Assembly (NCBI GenBank): GCA_009903855.1
Contig: WYEK01000079.1
Span: forward strand, 1 to 12,953
DNA length: 12,953 nucleotides
From: Thermocrinis sp.
GTDB taxonomy: Bacteria > Aquificota > Aquificia > Aquificales > Aquificaceae
Direction: 5' to 3'
Part shown: positions 6,509-12,953 of the stretch, one piece after another
How positions within the stretch are numbered: the stretch's first letter is position 1
How the letters are laid out: the number at the start of each line of letters is the position of its first letter
Program-made: the position numbers and the translations under genes
The notes under the pieces: model-generated
What the model was told of the DNA's origin: nothing
The model's input: only the letters and a program-made list of their open reading frames with translations
The model's database searches: none

Positions 6509-8281
6509 TTACATCAGTTCTTTGTGTATGCCCTCTATGTATATTCTCTCTATCACCTTTCTTGCTATAGGTGCAGCTACAGATCCCCCAGATCCTCCAT
6601 GCTCCACCAAAACGCCTACCACAAAGAGGGGATTTCTGTATGGGGCAAAGCAAACGAACCAGGCGTGGTCCCTGAGTTTGTAGGGAAGGTTCTTCCTCCT
6701 TGCGCTTACAGAAGATACCTGGGCGGTGCCCGTCTTTCCGGCGATCTCTGCAATAGAAGAGTTGGCCGTAATACCCGTTCCAGACCTTACCACATCCCTC
6801 ATAGCCTCCCTAACAAGGGCAAAGTGTTCAAGGGGTGCTTTTATAACCTTATAGACCCTCTTTTTATTTTTCCAAACTACTCGCCCTTCTGGGTCTCTAA
6901 TTTCTTTGACCAAGAAAGGTTTGTAAATAACTCCGTCGTTTGCTATACCCATCACCATAAGGCACTGTTGAAGGAGGGTTGCCTTTAGATACCCTTGACC
7001 CACGGACATATTGACCGTATCTCCCCCATACCATGGTTCCTTTTTGACCTTTCTTTTCCACTCGGGATTGGGCACTATACCCCCTGCGTTTGGTAGTTCA
7101 AAGGGCACGCTTTCTCCAAAGGAAAAGTTCCTAAGGATGGCTTCCATCTTCTTCGGTCCCAGCCTGTTGTAGCAGAAGCTATAAAAATAAACGTCGCAAG
7201 AGTCTCGTATGGCAGTGCGCATGTTCTTCCAGCCGTGTCCACTCCTTAGCCAGCAGTAAAAATCCCTATTGCCGAGGGAAAACTTTCCTCTGCAAAAGAC
7301 ACCCTCCTTTGGGCTCACTCCCTCCTGCAAAAGTCCAACCGCCAAACCAACCTTTATGACAGAACCCGGTGGATAAAAGGCATTTAATGCCCTGTTAAAA
7401 AGAGGGTTCATAGGGTCCCTTTGATAATCTTCCCACTTATCGTATATCAAGTTTGGGTCGTAGGAAGGATAGCTCATCAAAGCTAAGACCTCTCCCGTGT
7501 CTGCCCTTAAAACTATTATGGCACCCGCCTTATGCCCAGAGGCTTTAAAAGCATCAAAAGCGATCTTCTGAATTCGGCTGTCTATTGTAAGAACCAAACT
7601 GTTACCTTTCTTGGGTGCAGTTTCCTTGTAGGTTCCTATAATCTTTCCCACCGCGTTGACGATGAGCTCTTCCGTGCCAACCCAGCCCAGCAGTTCTTCA
7701 TCAAAAACCCTCTCCAGGCCCTGCCTTCCCACCAAACTCTGAAAGGATATTCTTTCCTTGTATTTCCCTATGTGTTCCTGTGTTGGATAACCCACGTACC
7801 CCAAAAGGTGGGCACACTCCTCTCCAAAGGGATAAAACCTTTTTGGAAGCATGTTTATGAAAACACCCGGCAGGCGGTAGCTGTTGTTATAAAACTTATC
7901 CAGCTCTTCCTGACCTTCCAACTTTCTTAAGAGTATAGGTTCAATGCTTCTTTTTTTGCTCTGCAAAAACTCATAAGACAGCTTTATACCAAAAAGCTCA
8001 TCAAGGTTTTTAAGGGTTTCTTCTAAAGTGCTTTTCTCCTCTATTATCTGCGGGTCCAAAAATAGGGCGTATTCGGGTATGTCGTAGGCTAACTTTACGC
8101 CGTTTCTGTCAAGGATGTCTCCCCTTTGGGCGTAGACTACCCTTCGCCTTATGTAGTTTCTCTTTGCTAAGTCTTTGTAATACTCTCCTTTAAAGATCTG
8201 TAAGTAAAAAAGCCTAAAGACTAAAGCCAAGTAAAGGAAGACAGAGAGTAATAGCACCAGTAAGAAGTTCCTACGTCTCAT
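6509..8281 (-). CDS. mrdA: Penicillin-binding protein 2, elongation transpeptidase
   Basis: A class B penicillin-binding protein that cross-links new peptidoglycan in the side wall together with RodA and MreBCD. One N-terminal membrane helix (about residues 5-25) anchors it. The dimerisation/pedestal region contains RRRVVYAQRGDILDRNG (45-61) and SLVGRQGLERVFDEEL (182-197). The transpeptidase domain has SxxK as Ser307-Lys310 (PPGSVIK), the second motif as Ser361-Cys-Asp363 (SCDVYFY, the form usual in PBP2), and KTG at 516-518 (AGKTGTAQ). At 590 residues it is of normal length. Its ATG overlaps the mreD stop by 11 bases. GGAAGGA lies 12 nt upstream (8300-8294). The usual partner rodA is not in the window. 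Confidence 0.96.
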   Translation of the reverse strand: MRRRNFLLVLLLSVFLYLALVFRLFYLQIFKGEYYKDLAKRNYIRRRVVYAQRGDILDRNGVKLAYDIPEYALFLDPQIIEEKSTLEETLKNLDELFGIKLSYEFLQSKKRSIEPILLRKLEGQEELDKFYNNSYRLPGVFINMLPKRFYPFGEECAHLLGYVGYPTQEHIGKYKERISFQSLVGRQGLERVFDEELLGWVGTEELIVNAVGKIIGTYKETAPKKGNSLVLTIDSRIQKIAFDAFKASGHKAGAIIVLRADTGEVLALMSYPSYDPNLIYDKWEDYQRDPMNPLFNRALNAFYPPGSVIKVGLAVGLLQEGVSPKEGVFCRGKFSLGNRDFYCWLRSGHGWKNMRTAIRDSCDVYFYSFCYNRLGPKKMEAILRNFSFGESVPFELPNAGGIVPNPEWKRKVKKEPWYGGDTVNMSVGQGYLKATLLQQCLMVMGIANDGVIYKPFLVKEIRDPEGRVVWKNKKRVYKVIKAPLEHFALVREAMRDVVRSGTGITANSSIAEIAGKTGTAQVSSVSARRKNLPYKLRDHAWFVCFAPYRNPLFVVGVLVEHGGSGGSVAAPIARKVIERIYIEGIHKELM

Positions 8282-8714
8282 TTTTCAGCAATTTCCTTCC
8301 AAAATAATAAACCACCGCCAACTCCACAAGGAACCCAATCAAAAGAGGGATGGGCTCCAAAGGGTAGTAGAATTTGGACCTAAAGAGCAAAAGTCTGTAG
8401 GAGTGTTCCAAAAGGGCTACTATCAAGTAGGCAACCATGAGGGAGGGAAGGGTTTCTATAAAGAACTTTCTCTTTATAAAGCTAAGCACAAACAAAGCTA
8501 AGAGCTTACCCGACGCATGCCACCCCAGAGTGTCCAATAGCACATCCAGGAGAAAGCCCCCTATAAAGCCCCTTGCGTAATTTGTGGGACCTCTGACGTT
8601 TGAAAGGAAGAGAAGGGATAGAAGGAGGTCTGGCACAAACAGGTAGCTTCCAAAAATTCCAACCAACACCGAGCTTTGAAGAAAAAGAACTAAAGCCAAA
8701 AGCAAATAAAACAT
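8271..8714 (-). CDS. mreD: Rod shape-determining protein MreD
   Basis: A 147-residue integral membrane protein of the elongasome, thought to bridge MreC and the wall synthases. It is almost wholly hydrophobic with five or so predicted helices. It carries the family's loop around residues 49-70, GFIGGFLLDVLLDTLGWHASGK, where G-GF-LD is the recognisable core. The start is chosen at the ATG 8714-8712, which shares one base with the mreC stop (TGATG) and has GGAG 9 nt upstream (8727-8724). A TTG one codon earlier is the alternative. Identity rests on the motif and on its place between mreC and mrdA. Confidence 0.92.
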   Translation of the reverse strand: MFYLLLALVLFLQSSVLVGIFGSYLFVPDLLLSLLFLSNVRGPTNYARGFIGGFLLDVLLDTLGWHASGKLLALFVLSFIKRKFFIETLPSLMVAYLIVALLEHSYRLLLFRSKFYYPLEPIPLLIGFLVELAVVYYFGRKLLKNET

Positions 8715-9487
8715 CAAAGCCTTCTCCTCAGCACCAGCACAAAATCAACCCTTCTAACATCCCCATAGGGTTTTACCTCAACCCTTTTGAAAAACTGCTC
8801 TCCTGAAGGATAGACTTCATAAACCTCTCCTATTTCAAGGGGAGGGAGCTTAAGGCTTCTCAGAAAAACCTTTTCCCCCTTTTTTAGTTCATCCTCTTGG
8901 GCTACATGCAAAAGGCTACCCTTTGGAAACCCACCCTTGTATATGTAGTTTTTTCCACCCGCGGTGGCACTCACGTGGAGGTTATCAGACCAGACAGTCC
9001 TAACCCTTGAAGTGCCCGCATAAACCTGATCTATAATGCCCAAAAATACGTTTCTGTGGGCTACCACAAAGCCCTCTTCAAGCCCATCCCTCTTTCCCTT
9101 ATCAAGTAGCATAAACTCATCCCTTCCTGAGGGGTCGTAGGCGACCACTCCCGCAAGGGTGTATTCAACAGTGGGAGGGTCTTCCATTAACCCTTTCAAC
9201 TGCAAAAGCTCACGCTTACAACCCTCAAGCTCGCTGACCTTTAGACTGAGTGCGTTGACCTCCTCCACCAACTTTCTGTTTCTTTTTTGTGTATCCACTA
9301 AAAACACATAAGTATTAACAAGATCCTGAACTCTTCTTGTGGTCTGAGCCTTGAGCTCCATCACAGGCATTAAAAGTCGGTTTATAAAACTTACAAGAGG
9401 AGAAAGCAAAGGATAAGAGGACAGATTGGATAAATAGGCAAACACGCTGAGCAGGAAGAGAGAAAAATAAAAAAACCTCTCTTTCAT
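8714..9487 (-). CDS. mreC: Rod shape-determining protein MreC
   Basis: A 257-residue single-pass protein that organises the elongation machinery outside the membrane. A short cytoplasmic MKER leads into a membrane helix (about 5-22). A coiled coil (about 45-100, including RNRKLVEEVNALSLKVSELE) is followed by the beta-rich MreC domain. That domain contains VVAYDPSGRDEFMLLDKGKRDGLEEG, typical of the family (VI.rdps.w...i.id.G...Gi..g), then FLGIIDQVYAGTSRVRTVWSD. Its ATGA overlaps the mreB stop by 4 bases. The region before the ATG has only a weak Shine-Dalgarno, so coupling to mreB translation is likely. It has the usual length and no defects. Confidence 0.94.
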   Translation of the reverse strand: MKERFFYFSLFLLSVFAYLSNLSSYPLLSPLVSFINRLLMPVMELKAQTTRRVQDLVNTYVFLVDTQKRNRKLVEEVNALSLKVSELEGCKRELLQLKGLMEDPPTVEYTLAGVVAYDPSGRDEFMLLDKGKRDGLEEGFVVAHRNVFLGIIDQVYAGTSRVRTVWSDNLHVSATAGGKNYIYKGGFPKGSLLHVAQEDELKKGEKVFLRSLKLPPLEIGEVYEVYPSGEQFFKRVEVKPYGDVRRVDFVLVLRRRL

Positions 9488-10515
9488 TCCATGGATACTC
9501 GCCTTATTAAGTGCATCTTATCAAGTATAGAACCCACGCCCCTCGCTACTGCGGTTATAGGGTCCTCGCAGTATCTGGTTATTATTCCCGTCTCTCTGTG
9601 TACCCTCACGTCCAAATTTCTGAGGAGGGAACCACCTCCTGCCAAGGTAATGCCTCTTTCTGCAATATCTGAGGCAAGCTCTGGCGGTGTTCTTTCAAGG
9701 GTAGCCTTTATGGCGTTTATTATGGAACTAACCACATCTTCCAAAGCTTGCGTAATATCCCTGTTTGTTATGGTTATGGTCTTTGGAAGCCCAGTTATGT
9801 CTCTACCTTTTATTTCCATAACCTTCTCTTCTTCTTCCTCCACTGCACTTCCAAGTTCTATTTTTATCCTCTCTGCGGTTTGTTCCCCAATCAATATGTG
9901 GTGCTTTTTCTTAATGTAGTTGGCTATCGCTTCCGTCATCTCGTCCCCCGCCACCCGGATAGAGGTGGACGCCACTATGCCCGCCATGGATATTACTGCT
10001 ATCTCTGTGGTGCCCCCTCCAATATCCACGATCATATTTCCAACGGGCTCGTCTATTGGAAGACCGGCACCTATGGCCGCTGCCATGGGTTCCGCTATCA
10101 AATATACCTCCCTTGCGCCCGCGCTCTTTGCAGCATCTATGACTGCCCTCTTTTCCACCTGTGTGACGCCCGAGGGTACCCCTATCACCACCCTCGGCTT
10201 TGGTTTGAGTATGCCACCACCTACTACTTTGTTAATAAAGTAAGAGAGCATTATTCTCGTTGCCTCAAAATCCGTTATCACTCCATCTCTGAGGGGTCTT
10301 ATGGTTTGTATTGTCTCAGGGGTTTTCCCGAGCATTTCTTTAGCTTCCTTCCCAACCGCTATGATTTTTCCAGTTTTCACGTCCACTGCCACTATGGAGG
10401 GTTCAGAAAGAACAACCCCTTTGCCCTCTACGTAGATAACCGTGTTGGCGGTGCCAAGGTCTACGCCTATGTTGTTGGAAAACAGACCAAAAAGTTTTAG
10501 TATTCCGCTTAGCAT
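9484..10515 (-). CDS. mreB: Rod shape-determining actin homologue MreB
   Basis: A bacterial actin that polymerises on the inner membrane face and guides lateral wall synthesis. An amphipathic N-terminal helix (MLSGILKLFGLF) suits membrane binding. The ATP pocket shows phosphate-1 DLGTANT (19-25), phosphate-2 DIGGGTTE (164-171) and the adenosine loop LAGGGSLLRNLD (291-302). EPMAAAIGAG (142-151) is also typical. The 343 residues match family length. First gene of mreB-mreC-mreD-mrdA-decarboxylase, divergent from proS across only 28 bases. No Shine-Dalgarno precedes the ATG; TAAAAT on this strand lies 9 nt upstream, so the message is probably leaderless or nearly so. Confidence 0.98.
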   Translation of the reverse strand: MLSGILKLFGLFSNNIGVDLGTANTVIYVEGKGVVLSEPSIVAVDVKTGKIIAVGKEAKEMLGKTPETIQTIRPLRDGVITDFEATRIMLSYFINKVVGGGILKPKPRVVIGVPSGVTQVEKRAVIDAAKSAGAREVYLIAEPMAAAIGAGLPIDEPVGNMIVDIGGGTTEIAVISMAGIVASTSIRVAGDEMTEAIANYIKKKHHILIGEQTAERIKIELGSAVEEEEEKVMEIKGRDITGLPKTITITNRDITQALEDVVSSIINAIKATLERTPPELASDIAERGITLAGGGSLLRNLDVRVHRETGIITRYCEDPITAVARGVGSILDKMHLIRRVSME

Positions 10516-10543
10516 GGGATGGATATTTTAAAATAACTTCCCT
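10516..10543. promoter_or_regulatory. Compact bidirectional promoter between mreB and proS
   Basis: The 28 bases between the two start codons contain the perfect palindrome TATTTTAAAATA (10524-10535). It provides TAAAAT in both directions, each ending exactly 9 nt before an ATG. Neither gene has a Shine-Dalgarno, and no TTGACA-like -35 is visible on either side. The symmetry suggests one shared -10 duplex used both ways. The promoter role is inferred. Confidence 0.55.
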
Positions 10544-12256
10544 ATGCGATGGAGTAAATATTTTTGGTATACGCTAAAGGAAGAGCCAGCAGATGCGGAG
10601 GCAGTTTCCCACAAACTACTGCTAAAGGGTGGATTTTTGGCTCAGGTTGCCTCCGGCATTTACGAATACACACCACCCGCCCTCAAGGTTCTAAGAAAGA
10701 TAGAAAACATAGTCAGAAAGGAGATGGACAGAAGCGGAGCCCAAGAGGTCCTTTTGAGCGTCCTGAACCCCTCTGAGCTTTGGAAGGAAACTGGAAGGTG
10801 GGATGCATACGGAAGGGAACTTTTTAAACTGCAGGACAGACACGGAAGGGAATACTGCCTTGGACCTACCCACGAGGAGGAGATCACAGACCTCTTTAGG
10901 AGGTTCATAAACTCCTACAAAGCCTTGCCCCTGATCTTGTATCAAATACAGGTAAAGTTCAGAGACGAGAAAAGACCACGCTTTGGCTTGATTAGGTCAA
11001 GGGAGTTTTTGATGAAGGACGCTTATTCTTTTGACGAAGATGAGTTCTCCGCCATGATCTCCTATGAATCTATGAAGTTTGCCTACGAGAGGATCTTTAA
11101 AAAGCTCAGGCTAAACACCCTCCTGGTAGAAGCAAGCGTGGGTGCCATTGGAGGGAAGATGTCCCATGAGTTTGTGATCCTTACCGATTACGGAGAGGCA
11201 AAGGTAGCCTTTTGTGAAAACTGTGGATACTCCGCCAACGCAGAGATTGTCCCCCTCCCAAAGCACAAAGAAGAGACAGAGGAAGAAAAGCCCATGGAAA
11301 AGGTCTATACGCCCAACACCACCACCATTGCCATGCTTTCCGACTACCTAAAGGTGCCCGCTTACAAGATTCTGAAGGCACTCCTTTACGTAAAAGGGAA
11401 CGGAGAGAGGGTAATGGTTCTCATAAGGGGAGACAGGGAGGTGGATGAGAAAAAGCTTGAAGCCCTCTTTGGCACGGAGGATTTTCGCTTGGCTTCTGAG
11501 GAAGAGATAAAGCAATGGCTTGGCACCACAAAGGGCTTTGTGGGTCCCTTTAACCTGCCGGAGGATATAAAGGTCCTTTGGGACAACTCTACCTATGGCG
11601 TAAAGAACATGGTGGTAGCCTTAAACGAGCCCGATTACCATTACATAAACGTAAATCCCGGAAGGGACATCCAGTACGGAGAGTTTGTGGATGTTTGCGA
11701 GGTAGAAGAGGGAGATCCATGTCCTAAGTGTGGTGGGTCTCTCAGGGTAGGGCGTGGTCTTGAGCTTGGACACATATTCCTTTTGGGAACAAGATACTCA
11801 GAACCTATGAAAGCCCTGATAAAGGACCGCTTTGGTCAGGAAAAACCGGTGGTTATGGGCTGTTATGGCATTGGTATATCCCGCTGCCTTTCTGCCATAG
11901 TGGAGCAGTATCACGACGAGAAGGGGATAAAGTTTCCTACGGTGGTGGCACCCTTTGAACTAAACATCATCTGCGTCAATACCTCCGACGAGACCCAAAG
12001 GTCCGTGGCAGAAGAGCTTTATATCAAGGCTATGGAGATGGGCTTGGATGTTATCTATGACGATAGGGACGAGAGCCCAGGCTTTAAGTTTGCAGACGCA
12101 GAACTCTGCGGATTCCCTTACATTTTGGTGGTGGGAAAAAAGGCAAAGGATGGAAAGGTGGAGCTGTGGAAAAGACATACCGGCGAGAGAATAGACCTTG
12201 CGGTGGAGGATGCCCTACCTTATGTTAAAGAGCTTGTAGAGAAGGATAAACAGTGA
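10544..12256 (+). CDS. proS: Prolyl-tRNA synthetase, bacterial type with editing domain
   Basis: A class II synthetase that charges tRNA-Pro. The 570 residues match the long bacterial form. GPTHEEE (107-113) and motif 2, FRDEKRPRFGLIRSREFLMKDAYSF (139-163), form the catalytic site. Motif 3 is MGCYGIGISRCLSA (438-451). Between them the insertion (about 230-400) is the YbaK-like domain that clears Ala-tRNA-Pro; Lys278 in KILKALLY aligns with its known functional lysine. Two CxxC pairs, CENC (224-227) and CPKC (393-396), flank the insertion. The anticodon-binding domain fills about 470-570. The start lacks a Shine-Dalgarno and sits 9 nt after TAAAAT. The TGA overlaps the dprA GTG by four bases. 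Confidence 0.98.
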   Translation: MRWSKYFWYTLKEEPADAEAVSHKLLLKGGFLAQVASGIYEYTPPALKVLRKIENIVRKEMDRSGAQEVLLSVLNPSELWKETGRWDAYGRELFKLQDRHGREYCLGPTHEEEITDLFRRFINSYKALPLILYQIQVKFRDEKRPRFGLIRSREFLMKDAYSFDEDEFSAMISYESMKFAYERIFKKLRLNTLLVEASVGAIGGKMSHEFVILTDYGEAKVAFCENCGYSANAEIVPLPKHKEETEEEKPMEKVYTPNTTTIAMLSDYLKVPAYKILKALLYVKGNGERVMVLIRGDREVDEKKLEALFGTEDFRLASEEEIKQWLGTTKGFVGPFNLPEDIKVLWDNSTYGVKNMVVALNEPDYHYINVNPGRDIQYGEFVDVCEVEEGDPCPKCGGSLRVGRGLELGHIFLLGTRYSEPMKALIKDRFGQEKPVVMGCYGIGISRCLSAIVEQYHDEKGIKFPTVVAPFELNIICVNTSDETQRSVAEELYIKAMEMGLDVIYDDRDESPGFKFADAELCGFPYILVVGKKAKDGKVELWKRHTGERIDLAVEDALPYVKELVEKDKQ

Positions 12257-12953
12257 AGGAAAGCCTCTACTGGTGGCTTGCCCTAAAGTCTGTGGCAGGG
12301 CTTGGGGAAAGGAGTATAAAAAAGCTCTATCAAAATTTCAAAGACCCAAGGCTTGTTTTTGAGGCGGACCGGTTAGAACTTAAAGCCCTGTTGGGGGATG
12401 CAAAGGCACAGGCAATTACGGAAAAGAAGTTCAGCTTTGAGCCAGAAGAGGTTATAAAAGTTGTGGAGAGGGAAGGGATAAACTGGGTATGCCTTTCGGA
12501 CCCTCAATATCCTGTAAGGCTAAAGGAAATTGAGGACCCACCGCCCGTGTTATTTTACAGAGGAGAACTAAAAGCGGTAAGCAGTTTTGGAGTTGTTGGC
12601 ACACGCAACCCAGATAGCTACAGCATAAGATACACAAAGGAATTGGTGGGATTTTTGGTGGGCAAGGGCTACGCCATAGCTTCAGGTGGTGCCAAGGGCA
12701 TAGATGCCTACGCCCACAAGTTTTGTATAGAAGCGGGTGGCTATACCCTCTGCCTTTTGGGAATGGGCATACTTGATGTGCCCCAAAGGATGCAGGACTT
12801 CATCCTCAAAAACGGTGTTCTCCTCTCGGAGCTCCTACCCTGGGAAAAGGCGGACAAGCATACCTTTCCAAGGAGGAACAGGCTCATAAGTGGCATCTCT
12901 GAGGGTGTTTTCGTTGTAGAAGCAGGAGAGAACTCGGGCGCCCTCATAACAGC
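12253..12953 (+). CDS. dprA: DNA processing protein DprA (3' end outside window)
   Basis: DprA protects incoming single-stranded DNA and loads RecA during natural transformation. Here 233 codons are present, open to the window end. An N-terminal helix-hairpin-helix-like stretch (WLALKSVAGLGERSIKKLY, about 7-25) leads to the Rossmann domain. That domain has FGVVGTRNPDSY (112-123), ASGGAKGIDAYAHK (143-156), LLGMGILDV (168-176), LLSELLPW (190-197), TFPRRNRLISG (204-214) and VVEAGENSGALIT. SGGAKGID is a mild variant of the usual SGLA.GID. The start is GTG in a GTGA overlap with the proS stop, with AAGGA 7 nt upstream. The C-terminal winged helix, if any, lies beyond the window. Confidence 0.95.
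   Translation, partial: MKESLYWWLALKSVAGLGERSIKKLYQNFKDPRLVFEADRLELKALLGDAKAQAITEKKFSFEPEEVIKVVEREGINWVCLSDPQYPVRLKEIEDPPPVLFYRGELKAVSSFGVVGTRNPDSYSIRYTKELVGFLVGKGYAIASGGAKGIDAYAHKFCIEAGGYTLCLLGMGILDVPQRMQDFILKNGVLLSELLPWEKADKHTFPRRNRLISGISEGVFVVEAGENSGALIT

Noticed and set aside
6410..6988. 192-codon plus-strand open frame opposite the decarboxylase start and mrdA end
   Set aside because: It is antisense across two genuine genes and has no ribosome binding site or family-like sequence.
7532..7930. 132-codon plus-strand open frame opposite mrdA
   Set aside because: Lies entirely inside the PBP2 pedestal/transpeptidase coding region; composition is that of a shadow frame.
9748..10500. 250-codon plus-strand open frame opposite mreB
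   Set aside because: It is fully antisense to an intact, highly conserved mreB. The product is rich in Tyr/His/Cys with no recognisable domain, as expected for a shadow frame.
12741..12947. 68-codon minus-strand open frame at the right edge
   Set aside because: Antisense to the dprA Rossmann domain, which is clearly the real gene although it runs off the window.

Overview
The window looks like chromosomal core DNA from a thermophilic bacterium, most likely of the Aquificales (Aquifex/Hydrogenobacter type). This rests on protein character: Lys/Glu-rich, compact, with Aquifex-like MreB, ProS and HemL. It also rests on very tight gene packing, where almost every neighbour overlaps by 1-38 bases. 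No tRNA, rRNA, insertion sequence, prophage or CRISPR array was seen. The assignment is inference; no search was run.

Layout. Plus strand 1-1418 holds the tail of an alpha/beta hydrolase, then hemL (tetrapyrrole synthesis). Minus strand 4304-1410 is a four-gene operon: gmk, rpoZ, a small CopD/HemJ-like membrane protein whose N-terminus lies in another frame, and a TPR-containing lytic transglycosylase. A 192-base divergent spacer (4305-4496) is the only sizeable non-coding stretch. Plus strand 4497-5354 is a lone PilT-like gene whose Walker A, Asp box, Walker B and His box are all degenerate. Minus strand 10515-5317 is the elongasome operon mreB-mreC-mreD-mrdA, ending in a lysine/ornithine-type decarboxylase. 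Plus strand 10544-12953 is proS followed by dprA, which runs off the window.

How they fit. MreB/C/D and PBP2 build the lateral wall, and the lytic transglycosylase cuts it. The RodA partner is not here. The decarboxylase at the end of the wall operon makes cadaverine and/or putrescine. Gmk and RpoZ are the common GTP-synthesis/RNA-polymerase pair. ProS and DprA are housekeeping translation and DNA-uptake functions.

Most worth a second look: (1) the PilT-family pseudo-ATPase; (2) an identical 12-base palindrome, TATTTTAAAATA, exactly 8 nt upstream of three start codons (PilT-like, mreB, proS), all without Shine-Dalgarno sequences; (3) a T7 run that splits the membrane protein from its natural start; (4) a polyamine-forming decarboxylase in the mre operon.
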